63,114 nucleotides of DNA, taken from an uncultured Gemmiger sp. Lineage in GTDB: Bacteria; Bacillota; Clostridia; Oscillospirales; Ruminococcaceae. This document shows, piece after piece, positions 54,495-63,114 of this stretch. The translations under genes were made by a program, and so were the position numbers. Below the pieces are notes generated by a model. That model was not told the origin of the DNA and searched no databases. It worked only from the letters and a program-made list of their open reading frames with translations. The DNA lies in assembly GCA_934502625.1 (NCBI GenBank), contig CAKSUQ010000013.1:1-63114 (forward strand), in the 5' to 3' direction. The stretch's first letter is position 1; the number at the start of each line of letters is the position of its first letter.

Positions 54495-56384
54495 ATGCAG
54501 CACTTCAAAAATTTTGACTGGAAGAAATTCCTCCTGCAGGGGGTCGTGCCCTGTCTGCTGGCGGTGGCGGTGGGCTTCATCTCCCGCTATCAGCTGGAAC
54601 TGTCCGACGGCGTCACGCCGAGCTTTCTGGAACTGCAGTGGCCGCTGTACGCGCCGCTGAACGCCCTGACTGCCTTCTGCCTGACGCTGATCCTTTTTGC
54701 CGTTTTGGGCAAGTGGAGCCTCTCCACCGGCATTTCCGGCGCGGTGTTCACCATCGTCGCGCTCATCAACTACTACACGCGCGACCTGCACGGCTCGGCG
54801 CTGATGCCGCAGGACATTTTGAACCTCGGCACTGCCGCGGAGGTCATGGGCAGCTACACCCTGAAAATCACGCAGGATGTTGTTAAAATCGCCCTGCTCT
54901 ACCTGCCCATCCTCGCCATTGCCTTTGTGCAGGCGTGGTGCGCCAAGGGCACGCCGAAGCGCGCGGGCTGGAAAGCCCGCGGCGTCCGCGTGGCGGGCAG
55001 CGCACTGGGAGTCTTTCTCGTCATGTTCTTCGGCTATTTCGGCCCCGTGACGATCAAGCCCAAGACGACCTACGGCTGGGCGTGGCAGAACACCTACTAC
55101 ACCTACGGCTACCTCGCGGGCACCATCGAGGCCACGAGCCTGATGGCTGACCCCATCATCGAGCCGGAGGGCTACAGCGATGCAGCGGCCGACACCGCCG
55201 CCCAGATGGCCGCCGATTATTCCGGCCCCGCCGCCACGGCCGAGAGCGCCCAAGACTACCCCGACGTTGTGCTCATCCTGTCCGAGAGCTTCTACGACTT
55301 CGACCTCGTGACCGACCTGCAGGCCGACACCGACATCATCACGGTCACGAAGAACCTGCCCAACTCGGTCTACGGCCACACGATCAGCCCCCACGTCGGC
55401 GGCGGCACGAACTCCAGCGAGTACGAGATGCTGACCTCCAACTCGCTGATCCTGATGCCCAGCATCACGCCGTTCAACTGGCTGAATCTCTACAACGCCA
55501 ACAGCCTCGTCAGCTACCTCAAGGGCTTCGGCTACTCGACGATGGCCGCCCACCCCTACACGAACTCCAACTACCGCCGAGACTCCGCGTGGATGGCGCT
55601 GGGCTTCGACGAGACCCACTTTGAGGACGACTTCACGAGCGAGGAATACTACGGCAGCCGCCCCTACCAGACCGACTCAGCTACCTACAAGGATTGGGAG
55701 AAGATGTACGAGGCCATGCCGGAGGACAAGCCCCGGTTCAGCTTCCTTGTCTCGATCCAGAGCCACGGCGACTACGATATGAACGATGCCTCGCTGGACA
55801 TCGTCCACGCCGCGACCGACTACGGCGAGTACGACGAGCTGATGGACGAGTACCTCAGCTGCATCAAGATGACCGATGCCGCCGTGCAGGAACTGTGCGA
55901 CTACTTCACCGAGCAATACGAAAAGACCGGCCGCAAGGTAATTGTTGCGCTGGCCGGTGACCACGCGCCCAGCTTCGTCAAGCATGTGGCAGATCCCAGC
56001 TTTGCCGATACGGACAATGAATTGCAGATTCTGGAGCGCAGCACGCCGTTCCTGATCTGGGCGAACTACCCGCTGGAGAACACCGACGCTGCCATCAGCA
56101 CGACCGACCCGCTGAACCGGATGGACATGGTCATGCTGGCACCGACGCTGCTGCAGCAGGCCGGTCTGCCGCTGAACGACTACTATAAATACCTGCTGGA
56201 AATGAAGCAGAACACCCCCGTTGTGACCGCCGCCAACGACTACATGAAGGTCGACGGCACGACCGCCGAGTACGGCGTCGACGAGACGCTGGACGCGTGG
56301 GTGAAGGGATACCTGAACCTTGAATACAACAACATCGGCGCACACGCCAAGCGCGACCAGAGCATCTTCACCCCCGCCGAGTGA
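54495..56384 (+). CDS. LtaS-like polyglycerolphosphate or sulfatase-fold membrane synthase
   Basis: The 629-residue protein has five N-terminal membrane helices (about 12-30, 52-72, 78-95, 128-148, 165-183) and an extracellular alkaline-phosphatase/sulfatase domain, the LtaS layout. Metal and catalytic motifs are LILSESFYDF (Glu264), GGGTNSSEYE (nucleophile Thr305) and ALAGDHAPSF. LtaS enzymes polymerise glycerol-phosphate onto a glycolipid anchor; relatives modify other surface polymers. The gene is followed after 15 bases by the pilin-like gene, so the two are probably cotranscribed. The ribosome site is distant, so the start is less sure than the assignment. Confidence 0.85.
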   Translation: MQHFKNFDWKKFLLQGVVPCLLAVAVGFISRYQLELSDGVTPSFLELQWPLYAPLNALTAFCLTLILFAVLGKWSLSTGISGAVFTIVALINYYTRDLHGSALMPQDILNLGTAAEVMGSYTLKITQDVVKIALLYLPILAIAFVQAWCAKGTPKRAGWKARGVRVAGSALGVFLVMFFGYFGPVTIKPKTTYGWAWQNTYYTYGYLAGTIEATSLMADPIIEPEGYSDAAADTAAQMAADYSGPAATAESAQDYPDVVLILSESFYDFDLVTDLQADTDIITVTKNLPNSVYGHTISPHVGGGTNSSEYEMLTSNSLILMPSITPFNWLNLYNANSLVSYLKGFGYSTMAAHPYTNSNYRRDSAWMALGFDETHFEDDFTSEEYYGSRPYQTDSATYKDWEKMYEAMPEDKPRFSFLVSIQSHGDYDMNDASLDIVHAATDYGEYDELMDEYLSCIKMTDAAVQELCDYFTEQYEKTGRKVIVALAGDHAPSFVKHVADPSFADTDNELQILERSTPFLIWANYPLENTDAAISTTDPLNRMDMVMLAPTLLQQAGLPLNDYYKYLLEMKQNTPVVTAANDYMKVDGTTAEYGVDETLDAWVKGYLNLEYNNIGAHAKRDQSIFTPAE

Positions 56385-56399
56385 CAGGAGACAACCGCT

Positions 56400-58733
56400 A
56401 TGACAGGTCTGAAACGAACCCTGCGCAGCCGCTGCGGCTTCACGCTGGTGGAGCTGGTCGTGGTGCTGGTGATCCTGGGCGTGGTGGCGGCGTTCGCCGT
56501 GCCCGCGCTGACCGGCTACATCGACAGCGCCAAGGAAAAGCAGGCGGTCAGCGAGGCGCAGGCCTGTGTCGAGACGGCAACTTCTCTGGGCGCGCGGCAG
56601 TATGCGGCGGCGCAGGAGAAAGCGGTCGAGGGCGGAGACGCGCTGAAAAATCTGGACGGCTGGCTGGCCGACCCCGATGCGGAAGCGCCCGAAGTCGGCG
56701 GGGACATTGCCCTGACCGACGGCAGCGGGCAGTATATCCTGCACGCCGAGACGACGCCGGAGGGAAACTTGGCCGCCGGTGCAAACCACCTGCTTACGGA
56801 TATTCCGACCGGCGCTGGCGTAGGCGGAACGGTTAGCGACGCGAGCTTCGCCCCCAGCGGCAGGCTGCTCTACCTCGTCTACACCAGCGCCGACGGCATC
56901 ACCGTCGTCTACACGAACAGCGCCGGCGGCGGCAGCATCCGCGTTGACACCGACGTGACCGCCGTGCCCGCGCCCAGCAGTGTGCCGGTCACCCCGGCGC
57001 CGACCCGCCAGCCCGCCGACCCGACAACGGAACCGAGCACGGAGCCGAGCGCCCGCCCTACGGCGACGCCGACAGCTACGCCTACCGCGACCCCCACGGC
57101 CAGCCCCACGCCGAAGCCGACGTTCGACCCCAGCAAACCGAAGCTCATCATCCACATGCAGGACGCACTGACGAAGAGCGCCGGAAACTTCCGGAAGCGG
57201 ACGTATACCTTCACGAACGGAAACTTCTCCTTCACCGCCGAGACGGACGAAAACGGAGACATCGAGCTTGACCTGCTGCCGCAGACCGACACCCAGCGCG
57301 CCGGGGCACTCGTGTCGTATCAAAACTATACGCTGACAGATCCATCCGTGCCGGAAGGCTACCAGCCTTTTGTCAGTATGGTGATACAGGCGGCAATCAC
57401 CGCAGACAGCAACGGCTGCAAGCTGGACAAGGTCACAGTTTGGGGCACCGGCAACAACGGCAACAGCCCCAACGCCTACATCGTCGAGAACAACTGCATC
57501 ACGATGCAGTATTTCCCGGTCGCAAAAATGTACATCAAGGCCGTCGATGAGAACAACGACCCGCTGGCGAATGTCAGCTTCCTTTTGCAGGACAGCAGCG
57601 GCCATACCATCGACACCAAGCTGACGACCGGCACCGACGGCGTCTGCGAGGCATACGTGCGGCTGCACGAGAATGACAACTTCGGCAAGAACACGCCTGT
57701 GCTGACGGTCATCGGGAACCCGACCTGCAAGCTGACGCTGAACGCTGTGCCGGAGGGGTATCAGACCGGGATCACCTGTTTGTTTAATCTGTACTACAAA
57801 GAATATCCGGGCGTCACGCCGACACCGCCCTATGAAACCGGCTTTTATGTCAATATGTATAACGGAAATCATGGCATGTTTGGCAGCTACACGGCTGACA
57901 GAGACAACGACCAGTTTACCCTGAACGTGCATGTAGCGACAAAAAAGACCTGCACGGTGACCATCCGCAAGGTGGACGACGCGGGCAACCCGGTCAACGG
58001 TGTGAGCGCTATTCTGCAGACAAGCGGCGGCAGCATCTGGCCTGATGTGAACAACGACGGCTACAAAACGCCATATCTGGACATTGACAGCAAGGGCAGC
58101 AGCAGCACGGCAGAGCTTGCCCGCGGTGCGGCCTACGAGCTGGAGGACAAAGGCGGCGGAACGTCGTATACAAGGGCAGAAAAGTTCACCTTTACTGTCG
58201 GCGACGAGACCCGCAAGACCGTTGACATCGTCGTGCATGACCGCCGGCAGACGAAATCGGACTTCGCGGTGAGGAACGTGACTTTCCTGAACGCGAACAG
58301 CTGGGCGTACCAGCTTTGCAATCAGGGCGGCACAGCGGCCACCGACAACCCCATCGACCTGAGCGGCGCGGCGGCCTACTACTGGAACGGAAAGCTCTAT
58401 TACAATTTCAAGGCGCTGCCCGGCGTGTCGAACACGAACCGGCAGCAATACAGCCAGAGCGATGCTGCGCTGAATGCCGCGCCCGACCCGGTGCAGCACC
58501 TCGAAAGCTATCTGGAGGGTGCGCACATCACCGACACGGCCAGCGCCTATCTGGTCGAGCTGACAGGCCGCGTGCTGTACACGGCGAACACCGCCGCGAC
58601 CCTGACGCGGGGCGATTTGGTCGTGGCAGGGGATGCGCTGTATGTGTACCTAGGCACGAAGGACACCCCCATGCAGGAACCGAACGGGACTTTGTTTGTA
58701 AAAGTGCCGAGCGGGCTGTATAGCTTGAAATGA
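56400..58733 (+). CDS. Type IV pilin-like N-terminus fused to SpaA/Cna-B-like domains
   Basis: The 777-residue product starts with a class III prepilin signal (LRSRCGFTLVELVVVLVILG, cleavage before Phe14, conserved Glu18) and a short pilin head. A Pro-Thr-rich linker (residues about 195-245) leads to several beta domains. Two resemble SpaA/Cna-B-type repeats (MYIKAVDENNDPLANVSFLL and CTVTIRKVDDAGNPVNGVSA). The C-terminus has no LPxTG or membrane anchor. A pilin-processed surface adhesin is inferred; no pilus assembly genes lie in the window. It follows the LtaS-like gene and ends at a strong terminator. Confidence 0.78.
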   Translation: MTGLKRTLRSRCGFTLVELVVVLVILGVVAAFAVPALTGYIDSAKEKQAVSEAQACVETATSLGARQYAAAQEKAVEGGDALKNLDGWLADPDAEAPEVGGDIALTDGSGQYILHAETTPEGNLAAGANHLLTDIPTGAGVGGTVSDASFAPSGRLLYLVYTSADGITVVYTNSAGGGSIRVDTDVTAVPAPSSVPVTPAPTRQPADPTTEPSTEPSARPTATPTATPTATPTASPTPKPTFDPSKPKLIIHMQDALTKSAGNFRKRTYTFTNGNFSFTAETDENGDIELDLLPQTDTQRAGALVSYQNYTLTDPSVPEGYQPFVSMVIQAAITADSNGCKLDKVTVWGTGNNGNSPNAYIVENNCITMQYFPVAKMYIKAVDENNDPLANVSFLLQDSSGHTIDTKLTTGTDGVCEAYVRLHENDNFGKNTPVLTVIGNPTCKLTLNAVPEGYQTGITCLFNLYYKEYPGVTPTPPYETGFYVNMYNGNHGMFGSYTADRDNDQFTLNVHVATKKTCTVTIRKVDDAGNPVNGVSAILQTSGGSIWPDVNNDGYKTPYLDIDSKGSSSTAELARGAAYELEDKGGGTSYTRAEKFTFTVGDETRKTVDIVVHDRRQTKSDFAVRNVTFLNANSWAYQLCNQGGTAATDNPIDLSGAAAYYWNGKLYYNFKALPGVSNTNRQQYSQSDAALNAAPDPVQHLESYLEGAHITDTASAYLVELTGRVLYTANTAATLTRGDLVVAGDALYVYLGTKDTPMQEPNGTLFVKVPSGLYSLK

Positions 58734-58771
58734 AAAAAGTTCCCCACGCGATACGCGTGGGGAACTTTTTT
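58733..58771 (+). terminator. Terminator after the pilin-like gene
   Basis: AGTTCCCCACGCG and CGCGTGGGGAACT form a long perfect stem flanked by A-run and TTTTTT; it can act in both directions. Confidence 0.92.
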
Positions 58772-58777
58772 GTATAA

Positions 58778-58914
58778 GCCTTCCCCCTAGGGGGAAGGTG
58801 GCGCGAAGCGCCGGATGAGGGGCAGAGCTTCCGCAGCAACCCTTTGACGGGCAATCGAGAAACCGCCGCCCCTCATCAGTCACCTTCGGTGACAGCTTCC
58901 CCCCAAGGGGAAGC
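58778..58914. repeat. Long palindromic repeat, copy 6
   Basis: GCCTTCCCCC to GGGGAAGCC, with inner GGATGAGGGGC and GCCCCTCATC. Confidence 0.85.
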
Positions 58915-58928
58915 CTTTTAGGCGGCGC

Positions 58929-59675
58929 TTACCGGAACTCCTCCAAATACACCTCGGCACTCCGGGTCATTTCCCGCGAAAAGTCGCTGGCGTATTTGCG
59001 CTTGCAGAATGCCTGCACGGCTTTGTCAAAATCGTAATCGGTCTGGCCGTTCGCGGCGGCACGGGCGGTGAAATCGGCGCGCAGCTCGGCGGGCGTGCGG
59101 TCGCGGTAGGTGTTCTCGCAGACGACGGCCTCCGGCGCAAAGCGGGCGGGCTTCGGGCGGCGGCGCTGCTGCTCGGTCGGGCGGCCAAACACCAGCATGC
59201 AGGCGGGCACAACATACTGCGGCAGATGCAGCGCGTCGCGCATGGCCTCGGCGTTCTCGATGACGTCGCCGATGTAGCAGCTGCCGATGCCCATGCTCTC
59301 GGCGGCCACGACGGCATTCTGCGCCGCGATGCAGGTGTCAGCCATCGCCAGCAGCAGATCGCCCGCACCGGGCGCGCGCACATCCTCAATACCTGCGGCG
59401 TAGTAGGTGTTCAGCCAGCGGCGGCAGTCGGCCAGAAACACCAGCACCAGCGGTGCTTTCGCGATGAACGGCTGGTGGTCGCACAGGTCGGCCAGTGTCG
59501 CCTTCAGCGCCGGGTCGGTGATGTTCAGGATCGTGTACAGCTGCTGGTTGCCCGCCGTCGGCGCCTGAAACGCCGCGTGCAGAATCGCCGCCCGCTCGTC
59601 GGCGGTGACGGCCTCGTCCGTGAATACCCGCACACTTTTGCGCGCGGAGAGGGCGGATAAAATGGTGTTTTCCAT
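58929..59675 (-). CDS. Nitroreductase-family FMN protein
   Basis: The 248-residue protein has the nitroreductase fold: RKSVRVFTDEAVTADER, FQAPTAGNQQLYTILNI and ESMGIGSCYIGDVIENAEAM, then LPQYVVPACMLVFGRP, the flavin-contact blocks of NfsA/FRP-type enzymes. It would reduce nitro- or quinone-type compounds with NAD(P)H; the physiological substrate is unknown. The ATG follows AAGGAG, 39 bases after the flippase stop, so the two may be cotranscribed. Confidence 0.9.
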   Translation of the reverse strand: MENTILSALSARKSVRVFTDEAVTADERAAILHAAFQAPTAGNQQLYTILNITDPALKATLADLCDHQPFIAKAPLVLVFLADCRRWLNTYYAAGIEDVRAPGAGDLLLAMADTCIAAQNAVVAAESMGIGSCYIGDVIENAEAMRDALHLPQYVVPACMLVFGRPTEQQRRRPKPARFAPEAVVCENTYRDRTPAELRADFTARAAANGQTDYDFDKAVQAFCKRKYASDFSREMTRSAEVYLEEFR

Positions 59676-59714
59676 GGTAAACTCCTTGTCATTGCGCCTA
59701 CGCTCTATACGATA

Positions 59715-61148
59715 TCAAGACTTTTTCTTCTTCAAAAACTTCCCAACCAGCGTCTCCATCATGCTCAGAACCTCGCGCAGGTTCATCACGCAGATCACCG
59801 CCGTGATGCCCACGACCGGCACGACCCAGTGCGCCAAGTTCATCATGCACCAGATCTCGCCCAGCACCAGCGCCAGATTCAGCACCAGCCACGCCGGGTG
59901 GAAGTCGATCTCCAGCAGCCCGCGCGTTGAGTAGGCGCGCAGCAAAAACACCAGCATCAGGCTCAGGAAGCTGGCCGGGGTGACGCCCCACGGCCCGAAA
60001 TGCAGGATAAACACGTAGTTCAGAAGCAAATTCAGCACCGCGCCCGCCAGCATCGTGAAGAGCGACCCCGTACTCCGCTTATACACGACGTAGATGCTGT
60101 TCAAAAACTGGTTCAGGCAGGTCAGCATCGAGCAGAGCGTCAAGAACGGCACAAACGTCCACGCGTCGAAATACTCGGCCTTGAACACCCGCATCAGCAC
60201 TTGGCACAGCATGATGATACCCGCCACGCAGCAGAACAAAACGCTCGCATATACGCGGAAAATCTTCGAGAAGAACGCCTCGCGGTCGGTTTCCTCGGTC
60301 ACGGCGGACAGCTGCCATGCCTCGTAGAAAATACTGCCCAGAATCGTGATGATCTGCGGCAGGAAGTACCCCGCCGACAAAAGCCCGACCCAGTGGTTGC
60401 CGCTGCGGCCGCCGTAGCTCTCGCACATGCCCTGCACAAAGAACATGTCACTGGCGTTGATGATCCAGAAGCTGATGGACGCCGGGATCATCGGCAGGCA
60501 GTAGCGCAGCATGTCCTTCCACAGCGGCAGGTTGAACGCCTTCGGCTTAAAATACCGCCAGCATCCGCCCGCGATGAAGACAAACACCATCGACGTCAGA
60601 TCGGCCAGTGCGTTCGCCAGCAAAAAGCCCGTCGCGCCCATCTTGAAGACGCTGAGGAACAGCACATAGTACAACAGCAGGCTCAGCGTCGTCAGCACGC
60701 CGTCGATGGCGACGAGCCTGTTCAGCATCCGTGAGCGGATGAACTGGGTACACAGCGTGCGCAGGCAGCTTGCCAGCACGCAGAGGTACAAAAATCCAAG
60801 GTACTCGGCCGCATTGGGAATCAGCCGCACCAGCGGCATCGCCAGCAGCAGCACGACAAAACCAAGGCTGATCGTGGCCGCGCCGTTGACAAAAACGCTG
60901 GATTTATCGGTTTCCTTATCCAACCCGAACCGGATGACCGCATACGCCACGCCGAGGCTGACGACCGGGATCAGCAGGTTTGTGGCTTGCTGCAGCAGGC
61001 TCGACACGCCCATGACGTCGGGAGAGTCCAGCGCGTAGCTCAGATACGGCCGGATGAAGAAGCTGAGCAGCTTCGAGCTGAAGTTCGAGATCGCGAACAG
61101 CAGCGTATTGCTGACCAGCGTCGTATACTTTCTTTGTGGAGATGGCAA
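59715..61148 (-). CDS. Polysaccharide flippase (Wzx/MATE-like)
   Basis: The 477-residue membrane protein has about 12-14 helices and begins LVSNTLLFAISNFSSKLLSF followed by FIRPYLSYALDSPDVMGVSS, the start typical of lipid-linked polysaccharide exporters. The TTG at 61148 was selected because GGGAGGT lies seven bases upstream; the longer open frame upstream runs through a palindromic repeat and the next gene. It would move lipid-linked sugar units across the membrane. No glycosyltransferases lie nearby in the window. The C-terminus ends in a short basic tail. Confidence 0.85.
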   Translation of the reverse strand: MPSPQRKYTTLVSNTLLFAISNFSSKLLSFFIRPYLSYALDSPDVMGVSSLLQQATNLLIPVVSLGVAYAVIRFGLDKETDKSSVFVNGAATISLGFVVLLLAMPLVRLIPNAAEYLGFLYLCVLASCLRTLCTQFIRSRMLNRLVAIDGVLTTLSLLLYYVLFLSVFKMGATGFLLANALADLTSMVFVFIAGGCWRYFKPKAFNLPLWKDMLRYCLPMIPASISFWIINASDMFFVQGMCESYGGRSGNHWVGLLSAGYFLPQIITILGSIFYEAWQLSAVTEETDREAFFSKIFRVYASVLFCCVAGIIMLCQVLMRVFKAEYFDAWTFVPFLTLCSMLTCLNQFLNSIYVVYKRSTGSLFTMLAGAVLNLLLNYVFILHFGPWGVTPASFLSLMLVFLLRAYSTRGLLEIDFHPAWLVLNLALVLGEIWCMMNLAHWVVPVVGITAVICVMNLREVLSMMETLVGKFLKKKKS

Positions 61149-61177
61149 GGTGGTACCTCCCTTTCTATATGCTCTTT

Positions 61178-61317
61178 GGCTTCCCCCGCGGGGGAAGCTG
61201 CCGCCCGCAGGCGGCTGATGAGGGGACGGCGTTTCGGCAGGAACCCGGTAATGGGCAATCGCGGCAAGTTCGCCCCTCATCCGGTGCTTCGCACCACCTT
61301 CCCCCTCAGGGGAAGGC
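61178..61317. repeat. Long palindromic repeat, copy 7
   Basis: GGCTTCCCC to GGGGAAGGC in the same orientation as copy 1, separating the metallopeptidase and flippase genes. Confidence 0.85.
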
Positions 61318-61321
61318 TTTT

Positions 61322-61888
61322 TTACCGCATCTTCAGCATCTTCTCCCGCTGCCGATAATCCGGCAGCACCCGTTCCACCGCCGCCCAAAATGCGGCGCTG
61401 TGGTTGGGGTGGGCAAAGTGGCAGAACTCGTGCACTACAACGTATTCCTGTGCGGGCAGCGGCATCACACACAGCCGCCGCGCAAAGGCCAGCGTGCCGG
61501 TGCGCAGACTGCACGACCCCCAGCGGGTGCTCATGTCCCGCACGGCAATTTTCGGCATCTGCCCGCCCGGACAAGTCGCCGCAAACTGCGGATAGTATGC
61601 CCGGCAAAGCGCCTGCATATGGGCAAGCGCCTCGGCCTTCGTCGGCAGGGCAGGGGCGTCGGCGGCCTCAAGTGCGCGCCGGGCGGCGGCACGTGCCTGC
61701 GCGGCGCGTACCCAGTCGGCGCGGGCGGTCACAAAGGCGTCCACGTAGGCAGCCGGCACGCGGGGCGACGCGCTGGCCGCTACGCTGCCGTCCGCCCGCA
61801 CCCGCAGATTGATATTGCGCACCCGTCGCCGCGTCAGCGTGTAGGTCACGCCGCCCGCGGTGCGCAGCTGCACACTTGGTGTAGCCAA
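61322..61888 (-). CDS. YgjP-like zinc metallopeptidase (DUF45)
   Basis: The 188-residue protein has the family blocks LRTAGGVTYTLTRRRVRNIN, VRDMSTRWGSCSLRTGTLAF and the zinc site VVVHEFCHFAHPNHSAAFWA with HExxH and a third His. The family is predicted to be metal-dependent hydrolases and is often paired with DNA-related genes; substrates are unknown. A TTG at 61888 follows AAAGGAGGCGG, which favours it over an ATG 45 bases upstream without a ribosome site. Confidence 0.87.
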   Translation of the reverse strand: MATPSVQLRTAGGVTYTLTRRRVRNINLRVRADGSVAASASPRVPAAYVDAFVTARADWVRAAQARAAARRALEAADAPALPTKAEALAHMQALCRAYYPQFAATCPGGQMPKIAVRDMSTRWGSCSLRTGTLAFARRLCVMPLPAQEYVVVHEFCHFAHPNHSAAFWAAVERVLPDYRQREKMLKMR

Positions 61889-61955
61889 ACCGCCGCCTCC
61901 TTTATAATAAGGAATACATCCCACATTGTACACGCATTTGCGGCCAAGTGCAAGT

Positions 61956-62735
61956 TCAGCGGCGGGCGTTCTTTTTCCAGATCGTGTACAAGCCTTCCAG
62001 AATCAGCGTCTCGCGGTATTCGATGCCGGTCGCGCAGGCCGTGCGCACGCTGTCCGGCAGGGTACCGGTAGCCACCACGGGGGCGTCGGGGGCTTCCAGA
62101 GCGGCGCGGATCTGGGCGACCATGCCGTCCAGCATGGCGGCCGTGCCGTACACGATGCCGCTGTGCAGGCAGTCGGCCGTGTTGGCGCCCAGCAGGCGGC
62201 GGGGGTGGGCTTCCAGCTCCACCTGAGGCAGCTGCGCCGTGTTGCGGATCAGCGCCCCCAGCGAGCACTGCGGTCCCGGCAGGATGCTGCCGCCCACCAA
62301 TGCCCCCGCGGCATCGACGGCCAGCAGCGTGGTGGCGGTGTCGAAGTTTGCGACCACGCAGGGCGGCGTACAGTGCTGCAGCGCGCCCACGATAGCACAC
62401 AGCAGCTCGCCGCCCAGCTGAGCAGGGTTGTCCATCCGAATGCGGACACCGCTTTTCAGGCCGGGGCCTACCTCCATGATGGGGCACTCGCACATCTTGC
62501 GCAGAGCCTCGCGCAGGCGGGGGGTCAGCGCCGGAACAACGCTGGAGAAGATGACCGCCGTGATCTGCTGCGGCTCCGCCCCGTACAGCGCCAGCATATT
62601 CACGATTTTATACAGCAGCTCGTCGCTGCTCAGCGCGGTGTCTGCAAACAGCCGCGACGAAAACACCAGCTTGCCATCCGGCGTGTACCCGCCAAACGTA
62701 ATGTTGGAGTTGCCAATGTTCAACGCTAAGATCAT
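61956..62735 (-). CDS. coaX: Type III pantothenate kinase-like protein with altered active-site motifs
   Basis: The 259-residue protein matches CoaX in length and fold: LALNIGNSNITFGGYT at the start, GGSILPGPQCSLGALIRNTA and GIVYGTAAMLDGMVAQIRAA. Active family members have Asp in GADR (or GSD) and DxGTATT motifs; here the corresponding sequences are LGGELLCAIVGA and ANFDTATTLLA, so two expected acidic positions are changed. It may be an inactive homologue, or a divergent enzyme for the first CoA step. The ATG at 62735 follows AGAGGT. Confidence 0.78.
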   Translation of the reverse strand: MILALNIGNSNITFGGYTPDGKLVFSSRLFADTALSSDELLYKIVNMLALYGAEPQQITAVIFSSVVPALTPRLREALRKMCECPIMEVGPGLKSGVRIRMDNPAQLGGELLCAIVGALQHCTPPCVVANFDTATTLLAVDAAGALVGGSILPGPQCSLGALIRNTAQLPQVELEAHPRRLLGANTADCLHSGIVYGTAAMLDGMVAQIRAALEAPDAPVVATGTLPDSVRTACATGIEYRETLILEGLYTIWKKNARR

Positions 62736-62832
62736 GGGTAGACCTCTTTTCAAATATGGTGTCTTTATACTATTATAATAAGGTAGAAATTGCAAGCACT
62801 TTCCACAAGGAGAGCGGATGAATGTTGATAAG

Positions 62833-62858
62833 CACGGGAGGGATTCATCCCTCCCGTG
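62833..62858. repeat. Palindrome upstream of coaX
   Basis: CACGGGAGGGAT and ATCCCTCCCGTG form a perfect hairpin with a two-base centre. No T-run follows, so a terminator role is doubtful. Confidence 0.5.
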
Positions 62859-62897
62859 TACCTTGCCAACATTGCCCCGTTATTCTTTCACCACCCC

Positions 62898-63064
62898 GTA
62901 GGGGCCGGGCATGCCCGGCCTGCGGCTTTCCCATTATCGCCCTTTCGTCTTTCGCATTGTAGGGAGGGGTCTTGACCCCTCCGCGGGGCGTCGAGGACGC
63001 CGCCCCCTACAAATCTCGCACGAACTTACCCACCACTCGTAGGGGCGCACCTGCGTGTGCGCCC
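62898..63064. repeat. Cluster of four REP-like palindromes at the window end
   Basis: Units at 62898-62920 (GGCCGGGCATGCCCGGCC core), 62959-62982, 62985-63010 (mirror, ends CCCCCTAC) and 63039-63064. The 62736-63114 stretch holds no recognisable gene. Confidence 0.75.
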
Positions 63065-63114
63065 GTGCCACCTTCCCATCACCACAATTTGTGCCTGCTG
63101 CATCGCCGTACCCC

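Noticed and set aside
62833..62858. Terminator for a gene beyond the window
   Set aside because: The hairpin is perfect, but no T-run follows on either strand.

Overview
This window is the chromosomal replication-origin region of a GC-rich Gram-positive anaerobe. The gene order rpmH-rnpA-yidD-yidC-jag on one side and dnaA-dnaN-S4-recF-remB-gyrB-gyrA-mnmE-mnmG-rsmG-noc-soj-spo0J on the other is the classical Firmicutes origin layout. Pyruvate:ferredoxin oxidoreductase, hexameric glutamate dehydrogenase, TGTTCCACGTGGAACA parS sites and dense palindromic intergenic repeats point to the Oscillospiraceae, probably near Faecalibacterium, Gemmiger or Subdoligranulum. The genus is inference.

Layout. 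0-3.1 kb: a truncated GntR regulator, then a minimal repressor/excisionase/integrase cassette beside an initiator tRNA gene. 3.2-9.1 kb: glutamate dehydrogenase and a two-component operon with two uncharacterised exported proteins. 9.2-22.4 kb: metabolic and housekeeping genes, including a GH3 glycosidase, thioredoxin, a GIY-YIG/GNAT fusion, MYG1 and YfcE phosphoesterases, a C39-like protein, pyruvate:ferredoxin oxidoreductase and a TrmO-like tRNA methyltransferase. 22.7-26.6 kb: a MacB-like ABC operon. 26.8-33.1 kb: the origin, with three clusters of DnaA-box-like sites: an unexpected 12-box array downstream of jag, boxes upstream of dnaA, and a dnaA-dnaN unit carrying five DnaA-trio repeats. 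33.1-50.5 kb: the replication, gyrase, tRNA-modification and segregation cluster, ending with serS. 50.7-54.2 kb: tRNA-Met and tRNA-Glu, scars of an integrated element and a single-chain MmeI-like restriction-modification protein. 54.4-58.7 kb: an LtaS-like synthase and a large pilin/SpaA-like hybrid surface protein. 58.9-62.7 kb: nitroreductase, flippase, zinc metallopeptidase and a divergent type III pantothenate kinase.

The most distinctive theme is mobile repeat DNA threaded through the core gene cluster. A RAYT (REP-associated tyrosine transposase) gene sits between gyrB and gyrA, flanked by palindromes that begin with the GTAG foot typical of REP elements, and related GTAG-foot palindromes occupy many other intergenic gaps. 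A second family, with AGATAATAGATAAAAG-type terminal inverted repeats, occurs three times; one copy carries a four-helix-bundle protein gene between mnmE and mnmG. A third family of ~140-150 bp palindromic repeats occurs seven times. parS sites lie in a terminator before soj, in rsmG, in mnmE and, with one mismatch, inside the RAYT gene. Coordinates and motifs were read by eye; functional assignments rest on recognised motifs without database searches.
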